From Armatimonadota bacterium (GTDB taxonomy: Bacteria > Armatimonadota > HRBIN16), in assembly GCA_026003175.1 (NCBI GenBank), contig BPGT01000003.1, positions 124,001 to 188,000 of the forward strand: a stretch of DNA of 64,000 nucleotides, given 5' to 3'. The notes below the pieces were generated by a model that was given only the letters and a program-made list of their open reading frames with translations, did no database searches and was not told the DNA's origin. The position numbers were made by a program, and so were the translations under genes. Position 1 is the stretch's first letter. The number at the start of each line of letters is the position of its first letter. Below are positions 42,479 through 49,659 of the stretch, one piece after another.

Positions 42479-42822
42479 GAAACGCCGATGAATGGGTCAG
42501 GCTTTACCGGGCTGTAGAAGAGGAGGAATATCAACAAATTCGGAAACTGCGTCGTTTTGCTTCTACTGTAGGTAGCGAAGTCAAGCATTTCACTTTGAGT
42601 GCAGAGGAGGCTGCTGTCTTCGCCCAAGCGATGCACAGGCAAACGGGTAAATCTTATTATATCGTTTACGCTGAAGTGCGTCGTAAGTTCGTACAGTTCT
42701 TACCCGATTTGCCTGATGTGCTGCCTCCAATACGCCACGCGGTGGTACCGCTGGAGTACTTGCGAGGCGTTCGCCCTCGCATTCTGCCTGCCAACCCTAT
42801 ACCGTGGCGCTGGATGCGATAG
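42415..42822 (+). CDS. Orphan Rhs C-terminal toxin module 6, ART-like tip
   Basis: 135 residues of open frame (first codon TTG in the linker). The tip starts EWVRLYRAVEEEEYQQIRKL, clearly the same family as module 3 (EWVRLYRAVSLDELKDIQMV). It continues FASTVGSEVKHFTLSAEEAAVFAQAM, SYYIVYAEVRRKFVQFLP and HAVVPLEYLRGVRPRIL. The RLYRAV opening and the ExA...A segment again suggest an ADP-ribosyltransferase-like toxin, unproven. Confidence 0.7.
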   Translation: MREAAEEAGEKLARQTARRAARNADEWVRLYRAVEEEEYQQIRKLRRFASTVGSEVKHFTLSAEEAAVFAQAMHRQTGKSYYIVYAEVRRKFVQFLPDLPDVLPPIRHAVVPLEYLRGVRPRILPANPIPWRWMR

Positions 42823-42833
42823 AGTATACTAAG

Positions 42834-42870
42834 GGGCAGGTGTGAAGGTTGGATTTCTTCACCCCTGCCC
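42834..42870 (+). promoter_or_regulatory. Stem-loop between orphan toxin 6 and its immunity gene
   Basis: GGGCAGGTGTGAAG against CTTCACCCCTGCCC, 14 pairs with one mismatch, 15 bases before the immunity ATG. Confidence 0.55.
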
Positions 42871-42885
42871 TACTGGAGGAAACGA

Positions 42886-43362
42886 ATGATGCGCGAGTGG
42901 GAAGAAGAGGAAAAGCTGTGGGAAGGCGATGAAATCGTTCGGCAACTGGGACGCGAACAGAATTTGGAGATCGAGCTTGGTCGTTTAGTTCGGACGGTTC
43001 ATACGGTGCTGACGCTGTGGTGTGATCGGCAGTTTGAAGCGCTGTCGGCGCTGACGAAAGGGCGCGAACTTTCCGCAGAGCAGTTGGAGGCGCTTTGGCA
43101 GGAAACGCGCCAAATTATGCAAGGGAAACCTGTTGTGCCACGATTAGAGATGCTGTTGGAGTCCATAGTGGTTTCAGTGGATACCCATCCTCCCAGTACG
43201 GTTTGGTTAGTATCGCTGGTGCTGTGGAAGGAGACGAACTTCTGGCCTTTTGTAGAAGATACGCCGGGTCGATTGTACTTGTTGTTGCGCGATAGTATCA
43301 CAGAACTATACGATGTAAGTATTGTCAGGGGCGAGGATTATTTCAAGCGGAAATATGGTTGA
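42886..43362 (+). CDS. Putative immunity protein for orphan toxin 6
   Basis: 158 residues, ATG 42886 behind GGAGGAAACGA. Acidic helical start (REWEEEEKLWEGDEIVRQLG), helical middle (LSAEQLEALWQETRQIMQG), then IVVSVDTHPPSTVWLVSLVLW and the end shared with the remnant at 39311 (FVEDTPGRLYLLLRDSITEL). Soluble, no family recognised. The intact copy here shows what was deleted at 39311-39481. Confidence 0.68.
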   Translation: MMREWEEEEKLWEGDEIVRQLGREQNLEIELGRLVRTVHTVLTLWCDRQFEALSALTKGRELSAEQLEALWQETRQIMQGKPVVPRLEMLLESIVVSVDTHPPSTVWLVSLVLWKETNFWPFVEDTPGRLYLLLRDSITELYDVSIVRGEDYFKRKYG

Positions 43363-43375
43363 GTAGCGAGACCCC

Positions 43376-43555
43376 CTGCTCGTTGGCAGCGAGTGGGGCA
43401 GTTACGCTGCGCCGGTATCAGGCTCTGGGGCGCGGGCAGGTGGTAGCGTTGCCCGCACCGCGTTGCGTGAAGCCGCCGAAGAAGCTGGCGAAAAGCTGGC
43501 ACGGCAAACCGCACGGCGGGCGGCAAGGGAACTCCCGCCCGTAGTGATGGGGAAA
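43376..43555 (+). pseudogene. Truncated Rhs linker and tip start, copy R7, end of the array
   Basis: Distal linker (GGCAGCGAGTGGGG to GGCAAGGGAAC) plus the first codons of an IGENM-type tip (LPPVV, then G). It is cut exactly at the start of repeat family B at 43556. The DNA around the 3' end of the preceding immunity gene and this linker matches 39440-39675. Confidence 0.8.
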
Positions 43556-43623
43556 CTGGAGGGCGAACCTTCCGATGAGCCCAAACGCCACCGGCTCGGT
43601 TCGGCAGCAGCCTCGCCCTCCAG
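43556..43623. repeat. Dispersed palindromic repeat, family B, copy 1
   Basis: Ends are perfect inverted repeats CTGGAGGGCGA / TCGCCCTCCAG, with an inner GCTCGG-rich palindrome. It borders the truncated cassette and the end of the 43634 gene, where it could act as a terminator. Confidence 0.75.
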
Positions 43624-43633
43624 AGGGTGCTCG

Positions 43634-44452
43634 CTAGCTCATCACGCGCATATCAATGACCGCCGTCAAGCCCACACCGTTCACCCGGCGCAGCTTCAGC
43701 GGGTTGAGGTCGTCGGTGGGGATAAGAATCTTCACCCGGAACATGCCGTTGGAGAAGAGGTCTTCGTATTGCCACACCCCCGCTACCTTGTCCACGTCGG
43801 CGGAGGCTCCCGATACCTGTGCGCCGCCGATATAGGCGTTCTCGCCCAGCGTTGCCATCGGGATAACTTTGGTGAACTCCTTCGCATCCTTGCGCAGGCT
43901 CAGCTTGTTAATCACGTCGTTCAGCTGGTTGCCCGCGTTTTTGACGGCGACCGCCACCGCTGCAGCGGCAATCACCTCTTTGCCTCCTAAACCCTTCGGA
44001 TGGGTGACCTTGAAGCCACCTTCCAGCGCCACGTCAATCAGCGCGGAGATGCCCACTTTCTCCACACGGCGCAAGCCCGTCAGGCTATCGCTGGGAACCA
44101 GCACCTTGATGCGGAACCTGTCCAGCGACTCTTCTATCTGGAACACCGCCTGCACTTTGTTGACCGCCTCTTTGGGACCCATCACCTGCGCCGCGCCAAC
44201 GTAGCCCTTATCACCGATGCTGAGAATCGGCACCACCTTCGTCGCCTGATTCACTGGCACGTTGTGGCGGATGGTGATTTCGTTGATGAACTTGTCCAGC
44301 GCCTTCGCGTTTTGTTTCACCAGATAGCCAATACCGATGAGCTTCACCCCGCCGCGCAGAATCTTGCCCAGGTCCTGGGCGCTGCTCCACTCCGACACGC
44401 TGGCGGTCAGCAGCAAGACCATCGCTGTGGCCAGCACGAGTACTCTTTTCAT
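43634..44452 (-). CDS. Exported protein with two tandem repeats, unknown
   Basis: 272 residues, ATG 44452 behind AGGAGG. Signal peptide residues 1-26. Two related units are visible: TKVVPILSIGDKGYVGAAQV ... FRIKVLVPSDSLTGLRRVEKVG, and TKVIPMATLGENAYIGGAQV ... FRVKILIPTDDLNPLKLRRVNGVG. Each is followed by (S/T)ALIDVAL-like or TAVIDMRV strands. They are linked by a glycine/alanine-rich segment (GGKEVIAAAAVAVAV). It lies 14 bases after sucD on the same strand and is probably cotranscribed. No family recognised; an envelope role is likely. Confidence 0.75.
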   Translation of the reverse strand: MKRVLVLATAMVLLLTASVSEWSSAQDLGKILRGGVKLIGIGYLVKQNAKALDKFINEITIRHNVPVNQATKVVPILSIGDKGYVGAAQVMGPKEAVNKVQAVFQIEESLDRFRIKVLVPSDSLTGLRRVEKVGISALIDVALEGGFKVTHPKGLGGKEVIAAAAVAVAVKNAGNQLNDVINKLSLRKDAKEFTKVIPMATLGENAYIGGAQVSGASADVDKVAGVWQYEDLFSNGMFRVKILIPTDDLNPLKLRRVNGVGLTAVIDMRVMS

Positions 44453-44466
44453 TGGGACACCTCCTG

Positions 44467-45342
44467 TCAGGTTCGGTGCGCCAGTGCCTGTTTCACCAGT
44501 TCGGGTATTTCGTAGAGCGCGTCCGCTACAGGCACACCTGCCGAGCGCAGGGCGTCCACCTTCGCCTGCGGCGTTCCTGTGCGCCCCGAGATAATCGCTC
44601 CCGCATGACCCATTCGCTTGCCGGGTGGTGCCGTGCGCCCGGAGATAAAGCCGATCACTGGCTTGCGCATTGTGCGAATGTACTCCGCCGCGATTTCCTC
44701 ATCCGAGCCTCCGATTTCACCCACCAGCACCACTGCCTGCGTGTCCGAGTCCGCTTCAAACAGCGGGAGCAGGTCTACAAAGGTGCTTCCCAGCACCGGG
44801 TCACCGCCTATTCCTATACAGGTAGACTGTCCCAAGCCCGCTTTAGTTAGCAAGTCCACGATTTCGTAGGTAAGCGTGCCGCTGCGTGAGATCAGCCCCA
44901 CCGGTCCGGGAGTGAAGATGTTGCCCGGCATGATGCCGATTTTGCACTGCCCGGCAGTCATTATACCTGGGCAGTTGGGACCGATGAGGCGCACCCCCTT
45001 CTGCCGAACCAGCGCGACCGTCTTGACCATATCCTGCACGGGGATGCCTTCTGTAATGCACACGATGAGGCGCACGCCTGCGTCCGCTGCCTCTAGCACC
45101 GCGTCCGCCGCGAAAGGAGCAGGCACGAAAATCACCGAGGCGTCCGCGCCTGTTGCCTGCACCGCCTGTTGGACCGTGTCAAAAACCGGCACACCCAGCA
45201 CTTCCTGCCCCCCCTTGCCGGGAGTCACGCCCGCCACAATCTGCGTGCCGTAGTCTAGCATCTGCCGGGTATGGAACTCGCCTTCGCGCCCGGTGATGCC
45301 CTGCACCAGCACGCGCGTGTCCTTGTCAATCAACACCGCCAT
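44467..45342 (-). CDS. sucD: Succinyl-CoA ligase, alpha subunit
   Basis: 291 residues. CoA-binding N-terminal domain ([21 protein letters not shown]), the phosphohistidine loop [20 protein letters not shown] (about 240-262, active His), and [20 protein letters not shown] near 125. Forms the alpha part of the TCA-cycle enzyme converting succinyl-CoA, ADP/GDP and phosphate to succinate and ATP/GTP. Its ATG shares a base with the sucC stop (TGATG). Confidence 0.96.
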   Translation of the reverse strand: MAVLIDKDTRVLVQGITGREGEFHTRQMLDYGTQIVAGVTPGKGGQEVLGVPVFDTVQQAVQATGADASVIFVPAPFAADAVLEAADAGVRLIVCITEGIPVQDMVKTVALVRQKGVRLIGPNCPGIMTAGQCKIGIMPGNIFTPGPVGLISRSGTLTYEIVDLLTKAGLGQSTCIGIGGDPVLGSTFVDLLPLFEADSDTQAVVLVGEIGGSDEEIAAEYIRTMRKPVIGFISGRTAPPGKRMGHAGAIISGRTGTPQAKVDALRSAGVPVADALYEIPELVKQALAHRT

Positions 45343-46490
45343 CAGCGCGTCACCTCCACGATTTTGCGTGCCGCCTCCTGCATGGTGACGGCAGGAATGA
45401 GCTCCGTACCTTGCAGCAGCGCAAGCCCCTCTTCGGCGCGCGTGCCCGCCAGGCGGATGACGATGGGCACCTTCACCTGCAGGCTGCGGATGCCCTCCAG
45501 AATGCCTTTGGCGACCTCATCGCCGCGCGTGATGCCTCCGAACACATTGAACAGTACGCCCTTCACGTTGGGGTCCATCAGCACAATCTCCAGCGCATTG
45601 CGCACGAGGTCTGCCTTCGCGCCGCCGCCGATGTCCAGAAAGTTCGCAGGCTTGCCTCCGGCACGGCTCACCTCGTCCAGCGTGCTCATCACCAGCCCCG
45701 CGCCGTTGCCGATGATGCCAATGTCGCCGCCTAACCGCACATACTGGATGCCCCGCCGGTGCGCCTCCGCCTCGATGGGGTCTTCCTCGCTCTCCTCTTT
45801 GTATTCGCTGAACTCCGGGTGGCGGAAGAGGGCGTTGTCGTCGATGTTCAGCTTGGCGTCGGCGGCGAGACACTGCCCATCGGAGGTCAACACGAAAGGG
45901 TTAATCTCTGCTAGCGAGGCGTCACTACCCACATACGCTTTGTACAGCGCCAGCAGGAACTTCGTGGCGGTTGGAACCGCCTCGCGCGCGATGCCCGCAT
46001 TGTACAGCGCCTGTCGCGCCTGATAGGGCATCAGCCCCTGCCAGGGTTCCACCCACACCTTGACGATGGCTTCGGGATGTTCTTCTGCCACCTGCTCGAT
46101 GTCCATCCCGCCCATCGCGCTCACCATCACTACGTCGCGTTGCCTGGCGCGGTCTAAAGTGATGCCCAGGTAGTACTCCTGTGCGATAGAGATAGCTTCC
46201 TCCACCAGCACCTTGTGCACCGGAACACCCTGCGGCGCCTGCGGGGTAACCAGACGCGAGCCGATGAGCGCACGGGCGTGCTCCTCCGCCTGTTCGGGGG
46301 TGTCTGCCAGACGGATACCGCCCGCCTTGCCTCGCCCGCCCGCGTGCACCTGCGCTTTTACCACCACGCGCCCGCCCAGCTCCTGTGCAATCGCGCGCAC
46401 CTCTTCAGGGGTAGACGCCACATGCCCACGCGGAACTGCCACCCCGTAGCGCACGAGCACCTCTTTTGCCTGGTATTCATGGATTTTCAA
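45342..46490 (-). CDS. sucC: Succinyl-CoA ligase, beta subunit
   Basis: 382 residues. ATP-grasp domain: [17 protein letters not shown] at the start, [20 protein letters not shown] near 45-65, [26 protein letters not shown] near 200. C-terminal ligase-CoA domain with [27 protein letters not shown] and [19 protein letters not shown]. First gene of a minus-strand operon with sucD and the 272-residue exported protein. Normal length and intact motifs. Confidence 0.96.
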   Translation of the reverse strand: MKIHEYQAKEVLVRYGVAVPRGHVASTPEEVRAIAQELGGRVVVKAQVHAGGRGKAGGIRLADTPEQAEEHARALIGSRLVTPQAPQGVPVHKVLVEEAISIAQEYYLGITLDRARQRDVVMVSAMGGMDIEQVAEEHPEAIVKVWVEPWQGLMPYQARQALYNAGIAREAVPTATKFLLALYKAYVGSDASLAEINPFVLTSDGQCLAADAKLNIDDNALFRHPEFSEYKEESEEDPIEAEAHRRGIQYVRLGGDIGIIGNGAGLVMSTLDEVSRAGGKPANFLDIGGGAKADLVRNALEIVLMDPNVKGVLFNVFGGITRGDEVAKGILEGIRSLQVKVPIVIRLAGTRAEEGLALLQGTELIPAVTMQEAARKIVEVTR

Positions 46491-46892
46491 CCGATAGCCC
46501 TCCTCCTCAGCACAGCATCGCTCTATAGTAGTAATTTATGCGGGCAAAGGGGTTCTCCTGCTGAGGGTATCTACCCGGGTTTCCATCGTCACTGTTAGCC
46601 TGTTCAGCCTCTTTCTTGGGGAGGGCGAGGCTCCGCCGAGCCGTTCAATTGCTTTCTGCGTGTTGAGGGCTGTATGCCGCCCGACTCCGGTGGAGCAGTG
46701 ACGATTGCTCAGGAGTTTGCCCAGAGGGTGAACTCCGGCAGTGCGCCCCATCGTTGTGGGGATTTGGTGCTGGATGCGTGGTTGGAGGTGAACCGGCTGC
46801 GCAATGCACGAGGTATAGCCTGCAAAAGGAACTATTACTGGCAGTTTGTAGTGCTCTATCAAGGCTCGTTGTTACAGACCACCAGGCGAATG

Positions 46893-46977
46893 GAAGTCGC
46901 GGGCAACAACCACAAAACCCCCTTCGGGGGTTGATAACCTGCGTGAGCAGGTTTCGTTCCCTGTTGCCCGCGATTTC
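46893..46977. ncRNA. Candidate three-way-junction RNA or palindromic element
   Basis: Outer 15-pair stem (GAAGTCGCGGGCAAC with GTTGCCCGCGATTTC, one G-T pair). It encloses two perfect hairpins: AACCCCC-TTC-GGGGGTT (46916-46932) and AACCTGC-GTGA-GCAGGTT (46937-46954). Such regular nesting is unlikely by chance. It may be a structured RNA or a small mobile palindrome; no known class recognised, strand undetermined. Confidence 0.4.
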
Positions 46978-47062
46978 GAATCGCCGGGACAACGCCAACA
47001 CCTTAAGCAAAAGATTTGACAAAACACTGGTACTCTGAAACGTGAATCTTCGTTTTGCTACT

Positions 47063-47134
47063 CTGGAGGGCGAACTTCCCGGTGAGCCGAAAACCTGTGC
47101 ACTGCAACGGCTCGGCAGGAGCCTCGCCCTCCAG
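47063..47134. repeat. Dispersed palindromic repeat, family B, copy 2
   Basis: Same 11-base inverted ends as 43556-43623 (CTGGAGGGCGA / TCGCCCTCCAG), similar interior. It lies just past the 3' end of the 47145-49133 gene. Confidence 0.75.
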
Positions 47135-47144
47135 ACAGAGCGCG

Positions 47145-49133
47145 TTAGATGTATATCCTATACGTCTGTACGTCCATCACCGCGCCGAGGATGCTCCACA
47201 GAGACCCCATCGTGTAATCGCCCAGTATCAACCCGAGGAAGAAGGGCACGGCGACGTTGTGTGCGCGCATCCCGCCGTAGCGGATCAGCAAGCCCTTAAT
47301 CACCCACGCGATGAAGAAGTTGAACCAGAAGTAATCCATTGCATAGGAGACCGCCAGAGCGTAGCCCGCCGGGTGCAGAGGCCACCACAGGAACACGTTG
47401 CGCATGAGTCTCAGGAAGACCACTATCAGAAAACCACCAACCATGTAGCCGATTCGGGTAGACTCCTGCTTGACGGGGGCGTTAATCCAGCTGGTCAGCC
47501 AGCCGAAAGACTCCCAGCCCAGCCAGTCCTTGAAGCCCACCGCCTTCGCATCCGCCCCAGCGCGATAAGTCACATGCAGATTCGCCCAGCAGGTCGCCAC
47601 GAAACCGAACAACGTGGCGACCACGATCACCCCTATCAGCCTGTTGAGCGATTTCGGATAACCCTCGAACATCTTCATCGCCTCCAGCTGATTGGGCATA
47701 GGGTGCGAGCGGTAACCACGGTTAAACCAGTAAAGGGTTTGAATCAGCGTCAGGTCGCGCGAGCCGATGGTCTGGCTGCCGAAGAGGGCGGTCATCATGC
47801 GGTTCGGGTTCACAAAGTAAATCTCATGAGGCGTTCCCAGCTCGGCGCGCACGCGAGTGATGGTAATCGCCAGCAGGAAGTAGATACCGAAGAAGGTTGC
47901 CCCCACCCATAGCGAGAGCCCTATCTGCTGGGCAAAGACGATGACCACCACCAGGCATACCGCAATCAGCCCGAAAGCCCAGCGGAAGCGGCGGCTCTCT
48001 TCGGGGTCGTCAGGGCGGTCTGTCCACGCCTGTCGCCAGGCATGCACGAAGTAGCGTCGCGCTCCGTACACCACCACGATACCCAGCGCCGTCCACGCGC
48101 CTGCCGCCTGCTCCGGGAAGAAGGGAAATCCCACGTTGGTTGGGGCATCCCAGCCGAATACCGCACCCAGCACCTGAAACAACTTCCGCGCTACGTAGAA
48201 AAACCAGCAGGAGAACTGCAGGTCCAGCGGGGTGAAGAACGCCAGACCGATGCCGAAGGGGTACATGCTAATCGGTGTCCAGCCTACCGCATCCCACGGG
48301 CGGTTGGTGATATGCTGGCGCAGGTCGTAGAGCTTGATGTACTCGATGTAAGGCACGGAAGGATACAGCCAGTGGATGCCGTTCAATCCGCTGATCGCCA
48401 TCGCCAGGAAGAAACCTGCCCACATCGGCTTCTGGCGGAAGAAAGGCACCCCGCCGATGTGTCCTGTCATCGCCATCGGCAGCTGCACGATGGGAAACAC
48501 CAGCCTCTCATGCTCTGTCCACGAACGGCGCAATAGTATGTTCACGCCTAACATCACACCAATTAGCGCGAGAATCAGCACCGCCCACAACAGCAGAGGT
48601 TCCAGAAAAGGCTGGATGCGATGCCAGCGATACGGCGAGACGTTGCCCTGATAAAAATCTTTCAATACGTTTTCATCCCGCACGAACAGCCGCCAGGGCA
48701 GATATTGGAACCACAGCGCCTTCCAGTTGTTCTCGGGGGTGGCAAAACGCACAGGATGCCCTAACACGCCGAACATGTTCTGCAGCATATCGTGCGCCGC
48801 CAGGGTGGAGGAGATAACCAGCATGACGTATATCGTCAGCAGTTCGCCTGGGGTCAGGGCAGAGCGTGGGCTGAGCCACCGCCAGAACATGTTCAGGATA
48901 ATCATTACGAAAAGCATGAAGATGGGCGTAATGAACAGGGGAAGCGAGGTGCCGTCCAGCGTATACAGGCGCACTTCTACCACCGTAATCCAGAAGCAGT
49001 TGATAGCGATCAGCGGCAGCCCCAACAACACTGCCCGCAGAGTAACCACGCGGGGTGCGTGTACTCCTGCCTGAACAACCTGTTCTTGTGCTCGTCGTGC
49101 GGCGATTCGACTGGCGACACTGTGCAACGACAC
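47145..49133 (-). CDS. DUF6785/DUF6784-type polytopic membrane protein
   Basis: 662 residues, about 12-14 membrane helices (for example LRAVLLGLPLIAINCFW, TPIFMLFVMIILNMFWRW, LLLWAVLILALIGVMLGV). Motifs RSALTPGELLTIYVMLVIS near 90, LLRRSWTEHERLVFPIVQLP near 205 and ELGTPHEIYFVNPNRMM near 430 fit the DUF6784/DUF6785 family of Planctomycetes and Armatimonadota (recollection). The layout resembles oligopeptide-transporter-like permeases, but no substrate is known. It appears to be a single-gene unit with AGGAGG before its start. Confidence 0.8.
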   Translation of the reverse strand: MSLHSVASRIAARRAQEQVVQAGVHAPRVVTLRAVLLGLPLIAINCFWITVVEVRLYTLDGTSLPLFITPIFMLFVMIILNMFWRWLSPRSALTPGELLTIYVMLVISSTLAAHDMLQNMFGVLGHPVRFATPENNWKALWFQYLPWRLFVRDENVLKDFYQGNVSPYRWHRIQPFLEPLLLWAVLILALIGVMLGVNILLRRSWTEHERLVFPIVQLPMAMTGHIGGVPFFRQKPMWAGFFLAMAISGLNGIHWLYPSVPYIEYIKLYDLRQHITNRPWDAVGWTPISMYPFGIGLAFFTPLDLQFSCWFFYVARKLFQVLGAVFGWDAPTNVGFPFFPEQAAGAWTALGIVVVYGARRYFVHAWRQAWTDRPDDPEESRRFRWAFGLIAVCLVVVIVFAQQIGLSLWVGATFFGIYFLLAITITRVRAELGTPHEIYFVNPNRMMTALFGSQTIGSRDLTLIQTLYWFNRGYRSHPMPNQLEAMKMFEGYPKSLNRLIGVIVVATLFGFVATCWANLHVTYRAGADAKAVGFKDWLGWESFGWLTSWINAPVKQESTRIGYMVGGFLIVVFLRLMRNVFLWWPLHPAGYALAVSYAMDYFWFNFFIAWVIKGLLIRYGGMRAHNVAVPFFLGLILGDYTMGSLWSILGAVMDVQTYRIYI

Positions 49134-49253
49134 AGCTTCCTCCTCTCAATAGTGCGACGCCTGAGCTGAGACTCATTTCGGATTGAGCAGGTATCATTCC
49201 TGCGCACGAACAGGACGATAACGACGTGTGCGAAACCCTGTGGCTACGTCTCT

Positions 49254-49439
49254 GAGGGTGTTCGAGAATTGTTGAGAAGTTGGTTGTAGCGCAAGGAGAG
49301 AGGCGTTCTTGCTATCCCTGCCTTACCTCACCCCCGTCCCCTCTCCTACGAGGAGAGGGGCGTTCCCCCTTCCCTTGCAGGGAAGGGGGCAAGGGGGTTA
49401 GGTTATCTATCCATTCAACCAGCAATTTCGAACACCCTC
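49254..49439. mobile_element. MITE-like element with target-site duplication
   Basis: 186 bp with near-perfect terminal inverted repeats, left GAGGGTGTTCGAGAATTG, right (complement) GAGGGTGTTCGAAATTG. Flanked on both sides by the same 11 bases GCTACGTCTCT (49243-49253 and 49440-49450). It contains a family A repeat and no gene. An 11-bp duplication would fit mobilisation by an IS4-like transposase, which is inference. Insertion lies directly before the tRNA-Leu promoter. Confidence 0.75.
49326..49403. repeat. Dispersed intergenic palindromic repeat, family A, copy 2
   Basis: Same start (CCTCACCCCCGTCCCCTCTC) and end (GGGGGTTAGG) as 8128-8207, here nested inside the MITE-like element. Confidence 0.75.
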
Positions 49440-49449
49440 GCTACGTCTC

Positions 49450-49479
49450 TTGACATATTTACCCTTGCTGGTTTATACT
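49450..49479 (+). promoter_or_regulatory. tRNA-Leu promoter
   Basis: TTGACA (49450-49455), 18-base spacer, TATACT (49474-49479), 17 bases before the tRNA. The first T of the -35 is also the last base of the target-site duplication. Confidence 0.75.
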
Positions 49480-49496
49480 CTATCTGGTGCTGTCCA

Positions 49497-49581
49497 GCCG
49501 GAGTGGCGGAATGGTAGACGCGCCCGCCTCAAAAGCGGGTGCCGAACAGGCGTGGGGGTTCGAGTCCCCCCTCCGGCACCA
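49497..49581 (+). tRNA. tRNA-Leu (anticodon CAA)
   Basis: Acceptor arms GCCGGAG / CTCCGGC pair perfectly, with discriminator A and encoded CCA. Anticodon stem CCCGC/GCGGG holds the loop CTCAAAA, giving CAA. The long variable arm (TGCCGAACAGGCG) and T-arm GGGGG-TTCGAGT-CCCCC are as expected for a class II leucine tRNA. Confidence 0.95.
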
Positions 49582-49617
49582 TCGGTTAACCATCCGATTC
49601 CGGGAATAATACTCGTG

Positions 49618-49646
49618 TTGCCCCGCCACGACGGGGCAATTTTCTT
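49618..49646 (+). terminator. Rho-independent terminator of the tRNA
   Basis: TTGCCCCG, loop CCACGA, CGGGGCAA, followed by TTTTCTT. The ribosome site of ygfZ begins within the end of this structure. Confidence 0.8.
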
Positions 49647-49659
49647 GAGGAGCCGTCCA

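Larger units (their letters stand above)
46491..47144. other. Intergenic region without a convincing gene
   Basis: 654 bases downstream of the DUF6785-type gene and upstream of sucC. It holds a half copy of repeat family B (46621-46643), a full copy (47063-47134) and the multibranched inverted-repeat structure at 46893-46977. Short frames on both strands lack ribosome sites and family features. Confidence 0.6.

Noticed and set aside
34313-43555. Integron or CRISPR-like array
   Set aside because: Repeats are about 100-340 bp coding segments of unequal length with no attC-like sites, integrase or short regular repeats; they are displaced gene ends.
46536-47038. Overlapping short reading frames on both strands between the DUF6785-type gene and sucC
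   Set aside because: No ribosome sites, no family features, and they run through palindromic repeat structures.
49450-49659. N-terminal extension of YgfZ through the tRNA-Leu
   Set aside because: The tRNA and its terminator lie inside it; the family start and a ribosome site point to GTG 49660.
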